A stretch of DNA of 64,000 bases, from the NCBI GenBank assembly GCA_036874045.1, contig CM072343.1, positions 3,058,001 through 3,122,000 of the forward strand, in the 5' to 3' direction. Below the pieces are notes generated by a model. The model did no database searches, was not told the origin of the DNA, and saw only the letters and a list, made by a program, of their open reading frames with translations. Source of the DNA: Cymodocea nodosa. Lineage: Eukaryota > Streptophyta > Magnoliopsida > Alismatales > Cymodoceaceae. The position numbers were made by a program, and so were the translations under genes. Below are positions 12,235-21,469 of this stretch, piece by piece; the first letter of the stretch is position 1, and the number at the start of each line of letters is the position of its first letter.

Positions 12235-12561
12235 TTGACAGTAAAAACTTCCATCACTACATGCGACGCAATTACACCACTGAAAATTTAATCACTTACA
12301 ATCCTATCTCCTCTCCCTATAAAATCGTGAGTCCAAAATTGCAAGATGATCTCCTCCTCAGCATACTGGCATCAACCCGAAACCAAAGCTAGATGTTTTA
12401 CGATCTCCTAAGATATGAGTCGGTGCTTGGTGAAAATGGCTTCCCTTCCCGTGACGCGATCACTCCTCACAGTGGTTGTTAGGCACCGTGTTTTGCTCAG
12501 AATCGACCCGACATCTAGAAAGTATCCTCACAAACCTCCGATGGTTGGTGATTATGGTGGT
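12235..12561 (-). repeat. Athila-like LTR remnant H, part next to B
   Basis: Reverse complement of the R/U5 side of the Athila-like LTR (compare 25185-25500). Interrupted at 12561 by element E (TSD GTGGT); the remainder is 26241-27121. Like the other LTRs it carries the antisense-to-LTR reading MSR-LVKMASLP, here on the plus strand from about 12416. Confidence 0.8.
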
Positions 12562-12789
12562 TGTTTAGAATGAAAAGTGCATATTATTAACGGTTAAATG
12601 ATGGTTAATTGCATAATATTTAGCTTATCATATGAGAATTAAGCCATTATGTTATAATTGCACTGTTATATGCTTTAATTGAAGAATCTACTTAATTTTA
12701 GGGAATTAATGTTAATTTAGTACATTTATGAACTGTCGGTAAATTGCAGGCTGTGAAATTCTTAAGTATCCGAAAATGCATCTAAGCAT

Positions 12790-12815
12790 CGGATAGTTAT
12801 ACCTGTAACTCTCCG
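12790..12815 (+). repeat. 26-bp palindrome shared with Copia D LTRs
   Basis: CGGATAGTTA, loop TACCTG, TAACTCTCCG. It is the exact reverse complement, loop included, of 37564-37589 and 51051-51076 in the Copia D LTRs. A near copy lies at 24604-24630 in the 3' LTR of E, and variants at 38927 and 46338 in the F LTRs. Confidence 0.9.
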
Positions 12816-13144
12816 GAATGTTATTTTATGTTTAAACTGCTGCTGACACGTGTTCAGAGCTGGTAGATTTACTTACGTTATAACTCGTTAAGTTAGTATA
12901 ACTTAAGTTGTTATTTTTGCACGTGTTTTATAGTTAAATCAACGAAGGAAGTCTGTTGAGTTATTTATAACTCCACGGACTATATATTTTCTAATATGCC
13001 ATTGTAGCGGTTGCAGGAATAGACAGTTAGAAGGAAAAACCACGTTTGCATGTATCACTCAGGAATTCAATCGCGCAGCGAGAAAGAAATCATCGTCGTT
13101 GATCTAAAGGAAGGAAATCCAATCGACCATTCAAGTAGAAGCAG

Positions 13145-13435
13145 TTACCACTGAAGAAATATAAAGGAAAAGAAGAAAAAAAAGAAAGGGTGTGATCGAT
13201 GGACGACCAGTGTATATAGAGGAGGAGCACCAAGCTTTCTACAGACAGTATCGGCGATTCTCCGAAGTATCACACTAACCATCGTATCACCACTATAATC
13301 ACCAATCATCGGAGGTCTGTGAGGATACTTGCCTGATGTCGGGTCGATTCCGAGCCAAACACAGTGCTTGACAACCACTGTGAGGAGTGATTGCGTCGTG
13401 GGAAGGGAAGACATTTTCACCAAGTGCCGACTCAT
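13145..13435 (-). other. Antisense reading frame conserved in Athila-like LTRs
   Basis: 96 codons on the minus strand, starting MSRHLVKMSSLPTTQSLL and ending in a phenylalanine run. Nearly the same frame is open at 25026-25316 (96 codons), 39270-39542 (90) and 46694-46981 (95), and its start is seen in remnant H. It overlaps the GC-rich promoter/leader part of the LTR. I do not recognise a family; it may be open by chance because the block is GC-rich and the copies are related. Low certainty that it is translated. Confidence 0.3.
13212..13219 (+). promoter_or_regulatory. Probable TATA box of the E 5' LTR
   Basis: GTATATAG, about 30 bases upstream of CTTTCTACAGACAG, a plausible transcript start. 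The same string sits at 25091 in the 3' LTR, and a one-base variant (GTATACAG) near 39331 in F. It lies upstream of the donor-like GTAAGT. Confidence 0.55.
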
Positions 13436-13550
13436 ATTTCAGGAGATCGTAAAGCTTTTAGCCTTGGCTTCGGGTAGATGCCTATATGCTGAAGAGGAGA
13501 TCATCTTGCAATTCTGGACTCGCGATTTTATAAGGAGAGGAGACAGAATT

Positions 13551-13787
13551 GTAAGTGGTTCAATTTTCAGTGGTGTAATCGCGTTGCAAGTAGTGTTGGA
13601 AGTATTTACTGTCAAGTGAAATTACTTTACATTTCACCTTTCGCCCATCACATCAAAACAAAAATACCAAAAACAATTTATCTTTGTTTGTATGTTGTAT
13701 TTGAGTGTTGTATTGTTGGTGTTGTATCGTGATTAATGTTATCTGTATCAATTTGATGATTGTTTTATGTTAGTTTTAATTTTACAG
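13551..13787 (+). other. Putative leader intron in the LTR
   Basis: AGACAGAATT|GTAAGTGG is a strong plant 5' splice site, and TTTTAATTTTACAG|TTTACTG 237 bases on is a good U-rich 3' splice site. Both are kept in all four full Athila-like LTRs (for example 25439 and 39671 for the donor). Athila-type elements are known to splice their genomic RNA. The same donor could also join the acceptor just before the F-box ORF. Confidence 0.5.
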
Positions 13788-13988
13788 TTTACTGAAATTT
13801 GTTCGTACAAAACAACTTAAAGATTTTAATGGTTACTGTTTGAATCATCTGAATGTTAGTATTGCATAATGATAAATCCAATGTTAACTAGCATTAAAAG
13901 CTTAATTGATGTTATTTACAATCTGTGGAATCGCCCAATGGTTGGCCGAATTCCTTTGTAATTAGCAGTATTATAAAGAAGAGACAGG

Positions 13989-14081
13989 CTCGTGGAGTTA
14001 ACTTAAGTCCACGAGGATAGTCCGTTGAGTTATCCATAACTCAACGAACTTAGTCCGTTAAGTTAACTGTAACTCAATGGA
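13989..14081 (+). repeat. Three tandem hairpins in the LTR
   Basis: 13989-14015: CTCGTGGAGTTA paired with TAAGTCCACGAG. 14021-14047: CGTTGAGTTA, loop TCCA, TAACTCAACG, a perfect 10-bp stem. 14054-14081: TCCGTTAAGTTA, loop ACTG, TAACTCAATGGA. The trio recurs near 25870-25965, 40120-40210 and 47530-47623; in the last the third hairpin is a perfect 12-bp stem (47596-47623). The stems differ from one another while staying largely self-complementary. Confidence 0.88.
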
Positions 14082-14360
14082 GTGCTTATTGAATATAAAT
14101 TTGAATTGTTCACAATCAAACATTTCTTAAATTCGTCAGCAATTCCTTGTGGGATCAACCTGTACTTGCACACTGATACAATAGACACTGTGCACTTGCA
14201 GTTAAAGTACAAATTGGAATTAATATCTAAATTGTATTAAAGGTTGTTTGTTTACTTCCTAAAGAAAGAATAGGCATAAAGATAAATTAACTAAGTAAAA
14301 ATAGAAGTAACAAATCTAAGTTTTTCTAGTGTGGTGTTGGGAAAACACAAACAAGTTTTA

Positions 14361-14378
14361 TGGCGCCGTTGCCGGGGA
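14361..14378 (+). other. Primer binding site of E
   Basis: TGGCGCCGTTGCCGGGGA, seven bases after the LTR. This is the Athila/Cyclops primer site complementary to tRNA-Asp, and it supports the Athila placement independently of the protein domains. Confidence 0.92.
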
Positions 14379-14477
14379 ATTGAATTGAATTGAACTTAAT
14401 TGAATAGATATAAGCAACTGTTAGAGCTGTTTCATTTTAATAGTTAGAGTTGTGTGTTTTCTTCTGTAATTGAGAAT

Positions 14478-15470
14478 ATGGCATATGCTTATGCTCAAAG
14501 ATTTCTGAAACCTTTAATTAGTATATGTGAATTTTGCAATTCTAAAGGACATGACATTTCTGATTGTTTGAAATTGAGACATTTACAGATTGATAGATCC
14601 CAAGAACAACAAATGAATTATCCTCAATATAATAGAGCCGAGTATGAGAATCCTATAGTTTACCCAAATGATGGTCAGTATAGAATGTGTAATATGATGA
14701 GAGACACTGAAGTTTGGGATAGCTATGGCAGACTAGAGCATAGTATAGAGCAAAATCTAGACAAACTGGAATACTTTGTGTGTCAACAACAAGAAGTCAA
14801 CCAATTAAACTATAAGGAGGCATACTCAGAACCTAAATAGGATATAATTTACGAAACTGAAAAAGCCATAAAGAAAATTGATCAAAAATTGAATGCAATG
14901 AAATTAGATGATCTGGAAACAAAATTAAAAGCATTAGACAAAAATGCAATGAAAATACAAATTTTACAACAGGACAATGAAAATTATAATGTTATAAACC
15001 TACACAACTTGCAAAATATACAACAAACAGAAAACACAAATGTAAGAGAATTAAAAGAATGCACTTTAAAACTAAAAACAATTGAAGATCATAATCACGA
15101 AAATGATATACAAAAACATCATGAAAGTAATGAAAATCTAGAAGATGTATGTGTAACATTAAGATCTGGAACTGATATACCACCAAGAACTCAAAATGAA
15201 AATGATATGAAGGTGGACAAGAGTAAAAATCAAAATGATAATGAAAATGTAATAGCTGAAAATCTAAAAATCACTGAAGAACAATCTGAATCTGCAATTG
15301 AAGCTAAAAATGATCAAAGAAATCAACTTAAAGAAAAAGAGTCTTTGAAATCAAAATCTTTAGCACCCTATCCTGAAAGATTACAACAAACAATTCCTGA
15401 AAAACAAGAAAAAATAAGAGAAATTTTTGAAAAAGTACAAGTTAACATTCCTTTGTTAGATCTATTGTAG
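14478..15470 (+). pseudogene. Zinc-knuckle ORF of E (fossil)
   Basis: Begins MAYAYAQRFLKPLISICEFC only about 100 bases after the primer site. The CCHC knuckle CEFCNSKGHDISDC appears within the first 40 residues, with no capsid domain before it. A glutamine/asparagine-rich stretch follows, then from 14889 a charged, coiled-coil-like part (LDDLETKLKALDKN, LRELKECTLKLKTIEDHN-like) and VCVTLRSGTDIPPRTQNEN, which matches the TLRSG block before protease in Athila polyproteins. So this is the nucleocapsid and linker end of gag without its capsid, which is found 5 kb downstream. Broken at least once. Confidence 0.75.
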
Positions 15471-15473
15471 AAT

Positions 15474-16028
15474 ATGCCACCTTGTGCTAAATTTCTGAAG
15501 GATTGGTGTACTAAGAAAAGAGAGCGAAAAGTTCTTAGAAAGGTCTTTTTAGCTGAGCAAAGTAGTTACCTATTTCTGCCACAAATTCCTAAAAAGTTAT
15601 CTGATCTTGGAATCCCTGTTATATCATGCACCATAGGAAATACCATTCTAGAATGAACCTTAATAGACTTAGGTGCAGGTATAAATGTTATGCCAAGTGA
15701 TATATTTGCATCCTTAGGATTAGAAGGCTTAACTCCTACTAGTATGGTTATTCAATTGGCTGATAGAAGTATAAAATACCCTAGAGGAAAAATAGAGGAT
15801 GTCTTAATTAAAATCAAGAATTTTATATATCCTATTGATATTGTAATTTTGGATTCCCAACAAATTAAGCATAAAAATAGTGATACATCTTTAATTTTGG
15901 GAAGACCATTTTTAGCAACATCAAGGGCTGTTATAAATTGTAAAACTGGAGTAATGAAGTTAGCATATGGTAATGAGGATACTCAATTAAATATTTTGAT
16001 TCACCAAAAAGCTCCTTTGGAATTATAG
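15474..16028 (+). pseudogene. Protease region of E (fossil)
   Basis: Athila-type aspartic protease. Lead-in MPPCAKFLKDWCTKKRE and IPVISCTIGN, active-site block DLGAGINVMPSDIF near 15666-15707, VIQLADRSIKYPRGKIEDVL near 15748, then LILGRPFLATSRAVINC near 15894. Directly after it comes the spacer that in B and G follows integrase, so RT, RNase H and integrase are absent from this copy. Confidence 0.85.
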
Positions 16029-16059
16029 AAGAAATCAGAGTAGAGGACTACTCGAGTTT

Positions 16060-16084
16060 TACTTAGTAAGAAATCAGTTTTTAT

Positions 16085-16120
<36 letters not shown>

Positions 16121-16440
16121 ATTAAAAATATATTTAAAACATAAAAATAGTTGCGGTTCAACCGACTGGATCCATCGGTATGGCCGAAAAATTAAAAAAT
16201 ATTTAGGTCTGACTGAAGCGTAGCATCAGTATGATCGGAACATTAAAAAAATATTGGTTTTACTGAAGCATAGTATCGGTTAAACCGGAAAAAAATTGTA
16301 TATTAATTTTCAGAAAAAAAGTTTTGTTTTATCGAAACATAGTATCGATTCAACCGAAAGAAAGATAAAAAATAAAAAAATATCTAGGTCTGACCGAAGC
16401 ATAGTATCGGTTAAACATGTAAAAAAAAAAAAAAAAACTA
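16060..16440 (+). repeat. CGGTT/AACCG spacer array of E
   Basis: TA microsatellite (16090-16117) followed by about six units near 60 bases long, each with a CGGTTNAACCG-like palindrome or half of one and the string CGAAGCATAGTATCGG or a relative (near 16265, 16333, 16397). AT-rich between. Non-coding. Parallel arrays lie in B, F and G. Confidence 0.75.
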
Positions 16441-16483
16441 TTCTCTGTAATATTTTTATTATTATATTTGCTTGTACGGGGAG

Positions 16484-16580
16484 TTCGTTGAGTTACGCTT
16501 AACTCAACGAGCTTACTCCGTTAAGTCTTGAGTTAGTCAACAAGCTTATTCTGTTGAGTTACCTGTAACACAACACAGTA
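16484..16580 (+). repeat. Hairpins after the CGGTT array, E
   Basis: TTCGTTGAGTTA, loop, TAACTCAACGAG at 16484-16511, and CTGTTGAGTTA, CCTG, TAACACAACACAG near 16551-16577. Same position as 40951-41045 in F and 54178-54275 in G. Confidence 0.8.
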
Positions 16581-16639
16581 CTGTAGCTAAGACCGCGGAT
16601 AAAATAGTAATAGTTGGTTCGGGAAATGACCCGATTACC

Positions 16640-16760
16640 CGCCTAAACTTAGTGTTTATTTAAACTAAAACCTAGGGTTTTAGGGGCATTATCCGACAAA
16701 TCATTTAGAATCTAGAACACTAGAAATCAGAGCGATTATGTGCTGTTGTGTAACTCCACG
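16640..16760 (+). promoter_or_regulatory. Telo-box-bearing leader before ORF2, E
   Basis: Conserved 120-base lead into ORF2: GACCCGATTACCCGCC, TTTATTTAAACTAAAA (TATA-like), then CCTAGGGTTTTAGGGG (16671-16686), a telo-box-like motif of the kind common in promoters of plant growth and translation genes. G has a cleaner form, CTTAGGGTTTAGGGG, near 54406-54420. It might be an internal promoter or simply untranslated leader. Confidence 0.4.
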
Positions 16761-18981
16761 ATGATGAAGATGACACCTGAATTCTGGGAAGATGTTGATA
16801 CATCAGAATTTCTGAAGAAATCAGAAGAGTGGCACACGCGGCAGAAGATCAGAAATACGACAAGAGAGAAAGAGCTACAGAAGGTAGAATCAGAACTTTT
16901 CAAGTTGAGAAGAGATTTAGTAGATATGGATATACGAATACCTCAAATAATGGAAACACGAATCAGAATAGCAACAGAAATAGGTGTAAGTAAGGAAAGA
17001 CAAATAAGGCCAAGTAATGAAGTTGCCCTAGAATTAATCTAGCGTAAGTCCCGACTCTAGTTCAAAAGATGAATCTGTAGACAAGCTAAACGGGTGATCT
17101 AGGAGCAAGAAAGGAAAGCAAATGAAGAGGCAATTGAAGAACAGGAGGAACCAACTACTGAAAGACCTGTTCCTGAGGAGCAGCAGTCTGGACCTTCAGT
17201 TCCACCATTTAAGCCATTGACACGAGCAGAAATGATGGGGCCTTCGACTAAAGAAGAAATAAGAGAATTTGCAGAACTGGTTCAAGTTGGAAAAAACCAA
17301 GGAGAATCAGAAGATTTGGTAGTGGCTAAAGCACATCTGGTGTTTGATGCACTGTACAAAAAGAGGGCTGCAGAAAAATTGAAAGCCCAATATAAAATTA
17401 AAGTGGAACAGCATCAAGAAGCTACTGCCAGAACTGCTGTTAGAGATGCTACAAAAGAAGCTGAAGCTGGTCCTTCGAGACCAGCAATTATTGGAAGAAT
17501 TAAACAGGAAGAGCCAGTACCTATGGTTCGAAAGCCTGCAGAGCCTATTTTTGTAGATTTAATTTCAGAAGATGAAGAGGAAGAACAGGCACAACTAATC
17601 AGAAAAAAGAAAGAAAAAGAAAAAGTGCCTGATTATAAAGAAATTAAATCTGAAGTACTAATTTTTACAGGGCCTGTGGAGCAGATTTTTATTAACCTGC
17701 TATCCGAATCTGAGGAGGAGCAGGAGGAGCAAAGAAAAGAAAAAAATCAGGCTGAAATTAGTTTGCAACCTGTACAAGAAGAAACAGAAATTAGGGCAGA
17801 AACTGAATTACCCATGACTCCATCCCAATCCGTTACAGAATCAGAAAGAACAATAACAGAATAGATTGGTAGTCAGGAGGAAGAAGAAAGAGTAGAAAAT
17901 GAAGAGGCTGAAAGAAGCCATTTGGACAAAAATAATTTCACAGATTCCACTGAAGAGCAAGAAACTCTTCAGCAAATTATGGAAAGAATTCAAGACAGAG
18001 TGGAGAGTTCTGCTGGCTCACCACCACAGACAGAAGCAAAAGTAAAAATTCAGGAATCTGAAGAGAATGTCCAAATGCAGCCTATGCTAGAGGAAGAGCA
18101 AGAGCAAACCCCTCTAGAGAAACAAAGTCACCTTCCTGACCCGACTGAAACAACAATTTTGAATGAAGTACATTTTTGTAGTCAGGAAGCTTATATCAAA
18201 TACCAAGAAATAAGGGGTTACGATATTATTTACAGTAGACCAGTAAATTGGGATGGAATGCAAGAAATCAAAGATCTATTTGAATTCCAAGGTCTACTGC
18301 AATTTATATCTCAAGATAGAGGGCATGTAGTATATGAGAATTTAGTACCCTATTTCTATGCAAATTTAAGAGGAGAAGGAGAATTAATTTCAAACGTGGA
18401 GGAAGCTGATGTACAGATAACACCAGAGCTTCTCCACAACATATTTGGTTTAAAGAATGAAGGAACAAAAATTTTGGAGGATATAACTGCAGTTGAATGG
18501 ACTAAGCAGCAAATTAAGGATTGTTTAGCTATCAAACCTGGTGTGCCATTATTAAACAGATTGAAGCATTTAAATGGTAAAGCACACATGGTAGCTAACA
18601 TTCTGATTAAGAATGTCTATCAATGACAGGGCCATGACATAGAATTAAGTCAATTTGTCAAATGGGCCACATATGCAGTTGTAAATGAGATCCAAATAAA
18701 TTGGTCTGCAGTTTTTATCTCCAAGCTGAAAACAATAAAGAAGAAATTATTTTATGGAGATTTGATTCCACTACTGATGGTGGATAGTATTGATTTCAAT
18801 AAATGGACATCAAAAAGGATAAGATCTAGAACCATTTCAGTGAAAGAATACAGAAATTCTGTAGCTGCAGAATTAGCTGTACCTTCTAGAGAAATTGCAA
18901 GAGCAGTAGAGGATAAATCAATTAGAGCAGCAATTAGAAAAACTCCAGAAGGAAGTAGATGAACTTAGGCATAGAGATTAA
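16761..18981 (+). pseudogene. ORF2 of E: Athila accessory protein with SIM-like motifs (fossil)
   Basis: Starts MMKMTPEFWEDVDTSEFLKK; the same start is kept in G. Parts: an N-terminal charged helix-rich segment; a middle with GPSTKEEIREF and two repeats of a hydrophobic patch followed by acid: PIFVDLISEDEEEE (17544-17585) and QIFINLLSESEEEQEE (17681-17727); a glutamate/glutamine-rich stretch; then from about 18160 a folded-looking region (VHFCSQEAYIKYQEIRGYDI, FYANLRGEGE, VQITPELLHNIFGL) that resembles the putative plant transposon protein domain found in Athila-type ORFs. A leucine-rich helix closes it. The hydrophobic-acidic patches look like SUMO-interacting motifs. Function unknown; in Athila relatives this place holds env-like or unknown ORFs. 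Broken in a few places. Confidence 0.7.
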
Positions 18982-19930
18982 ATTGTATTGTTCGTCTACT
19001 TGTGTAAAATTGTATGAAATTGTATGATGTACTTGTAATGTAATTGATTCATATTAATGAATATAATTTTTCAGATGAAATTTTCATACTTATTTGAATG
19101 TGAAATGAATAGAATTTATTGAATATTATGTAATTTGTGGAACTTTATGAATATGTAACAGATTTACAATTTGCTGAATGACAAGATAACTGCTTAAAAA
19201 TTTCTGCTTGTTATAAGGTAAAATGTAAATTCTGCATAACATAAAATGACCTGCAATTTAAATCTTTATATAATGTTCAGATTTAAATGTATTTTAATCA
19301 AAAGGAGGCATTAATGACAGATTTAACTTTATTACAATTAGCAGAATGACAAAGAAAAAAAACAAAAAAAACAGAATAGAAAACTTACGAGAGTGAAACT
19401 TAGAAGTTGTCAAGTGTTAACTTAACGAAGTAATTCCGTTGAGTTAACCGTAACTCCACGAGGTCAGTAATATAATATAAGGTCACTCCGTTGAGTTATC
19501 TGTAACTCAACGAAGTTAGTCCGTGGAGTTAGCAACAATAACCGATTGTGTTCTTTTGAGTAATCTGTAACTCAACGAGGTTAGTTCGTGGATTAAGCAG
19601 AACGGTTATTCTTTTAACCACAAACGAAACTTCATCGGTTTAGCGGTTACCAAAATTTGAAATTAATAGTGGTACACGTACCCATTAAAACAGGAACCAC
19701 GATGCACATTGCAAGACACATTCTTGCAACGAGATTTATTCACTTTATGGATGCGCAGTATATATATGAAATAGAATGTTATTTACGAGTTACCAGCACT
19801 TTTAAGAGAAAGGAGAAAGCGTTGGAGGAACTAGAAGGAGAAGCAGCTGATTCAACCTTCATCCAACAACAAATATTTATAGAATGGAAAGCTTCAGACT
19901 GGTATGTAATTAATCTTCTGTTATTTATTT
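18982..19930 (+). other. Spacer between ORF2 and capsid, E
   Basis: Non-coding, AT-rich to 19400, then three hairpins: 19435-19461 (TCCGTTGAGTTA / TAACTCCACGA), 19487-19513 (TCCGTTGAGTTA, TCTG, TAACTCAACGA) and a weaker one near 19553. 19650-19920 is conserved with F and G (ACGATGCAC ... TTCTTGCAACGAGATTTATTC) but is not evidently coding; it may be untranslated leader for the capsid ORF. Confidence 0.65.
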
Positions 19931-21290
19931 ATGAGCACATGGACTCATTCTCTAAGCACTAAACGATTAGTAAGAACACCTATCCAGGAATTTTCATTGC
20001 AGAGGGGTACTGAAAAATTTTCTGAACTGAACTTTAACGAAATTCTTTAGGGTGTAGCTAACCTTTCTTTAAAAGAAAACGTAGAGATGGCTGCTCCAGT
20101 AGAAAAACCATTAGGAGAGATTCTATATCCTGAATTAATTGATGAACCTTCATGTATTCGATTTCCAAACTTTGAGGGAGATAGGTTTGAACTAAAATGT
20201 AATTATATTAGTCAATTGCCACATTTTCATGGATTAGAAAGAGAGGATGCCTATTATTTCCTTAGAGAATTTAACGAAGTTTGTCAAATGATGAGAATGC
20301 CGAACATGAGTATAGATGTTATTAAACTTAGATATATCCCTTTTGCTTTAAAAGATACAGCTAAGAGATGGTTATATACTCTGTCGCCTAATTCAATTTC
20401 TACATGGACTGAATTTTGCTCTGTTTTTCTAGAAAAATACTATCCAACACATCAAACGATTAAAAAGAAGAAAGAAATATTAATGTGTAGCCAAAAACAG
20501 GGTGAATCATTCTAGAAATATTTTGAAAGATTTAAAGATTTACTAACTCAATGTCCACATCATGCAATTAGTAAAGCACAATTAATATGCATAATTTATG
20601 AAGGCATAGATGTTTCAACGAAATCTTTATTAGAATCTACTTGTCAAAATGGATTTTTAAAATTATGTAGTGAAGAAGTATGGGCATATTTAGAAAATTT
20701 TGCAAAAAGAACTACACAGTGGGAAAATTCGGTTGAAGCTATTGTAGATAAAAGATTATTTCCAAGAGGAATGCATGAAATAGATTCCAATACTATGCTT
20801 GAGGTGAAATTAAATGAATTAACAAAGAAAATAGAAGAGTTATCATTAAATCAAAAGCTAGCAGAACAGAATACAAACATAAATGACTTAGATATTATTT
20901 ATGCTAGAAACCAGAGAGATAACTTGGGAAATTCTTATAATCCTAATTGGAGAAATCACCCGAATTTATCTTGGAGAAACAATAATTTCAAGGGAGGAGA
21001 AAATATAAATGAGAAGAACATAAGTTATGAAGTATTAATTGAACAAGGAGCTAGAATAGAGAAATTAGAAAAGATAATCCAACAAGTAAACAATCGTCTA
21101 GAATTTATATTTGGAAATGCTGTAAATCAAAATCAAAATAGAAATATACCACTTAGACAGAAGGAACCAATGGAAGTTAGACCTACTAGAGGATTGCCAA
21201 TACAAGCTATACCAAATCCTGTCAATAGAACAGTCAATGAAATTGATACCTCTTCTCGGAGGGCAGCTGAATTAAACAGCATATCTAAAG
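19931..21290 (+). pseudogene. Capsid (gag CA) region of E, downstream of pol (fossil)
   Basis: Start ATGAGCACATGG is kept in F and G. The retrotransposon gag domain is clear: LPHFHGLEREDAYYFLREFN, RWLYTLSPNSISTWTEF, FLEKYYPTHQTIKKKKE, then after a further stretch the Athila gag tail YNPNWRNHPNLSWRNNN near 20935 and a coiled coil (LIEQGARIEKLEKIIQQVNN) near 21035. In ordinary Athila elements this lies directly after the 5' LTR, before the zinc knuckle and protease. Here it lies after ORF2, 5 kb downstream of the protease, and the same placement is seen in F and G. Broken in a few places. Confidence 0.88.
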
Positions 21291-21329
21291 CAACTATTTG
21301 TATGTATATATGTTTTTATTTTTATTTTA

Positions 21330-21469
21330 AGTTAATAGTATCGTAGAGTTAATTTTTAACTCAACGAACTTAGTCTATTGAGTTATGCCTTAACTCCACG
21401 AGGGTGTGCAGTAGTTATGTTAATTTTTGTCTCTGCTAAATTTTTGTTTTTATTTTACAGAATCGACAA
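21330..21469 (+). other. Hairpin pair and splice-acceptor-like site before the F-box ORF, E
   Basis: Two hairpins (GTAGAGTTA ... TAACTCAACGA near 21342-21367 and CTATTGAGTTATGCCTTAAC near 21370-21401), then a U-rich run ending TTTTTATTTTACAG at 21460, nine bases before the F-box ATG. This is a good plant 3' splice site; it is kept in F (43051) and in a weaker form in G (59287). Confidence 0.6.

Larger units (their letters stand above)
6978..12561 (-). mobile_element. Athila-like element B, interrupted (fossil)
   Basis: Minus-strand Ty3/Gypsy element. Read on its own strand: an LTR remnant (12561 to 12235), a PR-RT linker, RT, RNase H, integrase, then a palindrome-rich spacer cut at 6978 by Copia A. 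A solo Copia LTR interrupts RT/RNase H. The integrase (GIDFMGPFPMSNQFNYILL) and RT (GWRVCIDYRKLN, FPLPFIDQMLERLAG) are Athila type. The LTR remnant continues at 26241-27121 beyond element E, so B's own left part (its 3' half) should lie off the left edge. Gag and protease are not seen between LTR and RT. Broken in several places. Confidence 0.85.
12562..14353 (+). repeat. 5' LTR of E
   Basis: 1792 bases. U3 holds the 26-base palindrome at 12790-12815, a CACGTG box near 12846, AACTCGTTAAGTTAG near 12884 and a hairpin near 12948-12976. A more GC-rich block (13145-13620) carries the probable promoter and a leader intron. Three tandem hairpins lie at 13989-14081. Confidence 0.93.

Noticed and set aside
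13989-14081. Hairpins as MITEs or transcription terminators
   Set aside because: No TSDs flank single units, they are far too short for known MITEs, and they recur at fixed places within one family. Hairpin terminators do not apply to plant Pol II elements.
16761-18981. ORF2 as an envelope protein
   Set aside because: I see no signal peptide or transmembrane segment; it is acidic, glutamine/glutamate-rich and has a plant transposon protein-like region instead.
19657-19962. A 101-codon open frame before the capsid, partly echoed at 57434 in G
   Set aside because: The similarity between copies is at DNA level and the frame is not kept; better read as untranslated leader.
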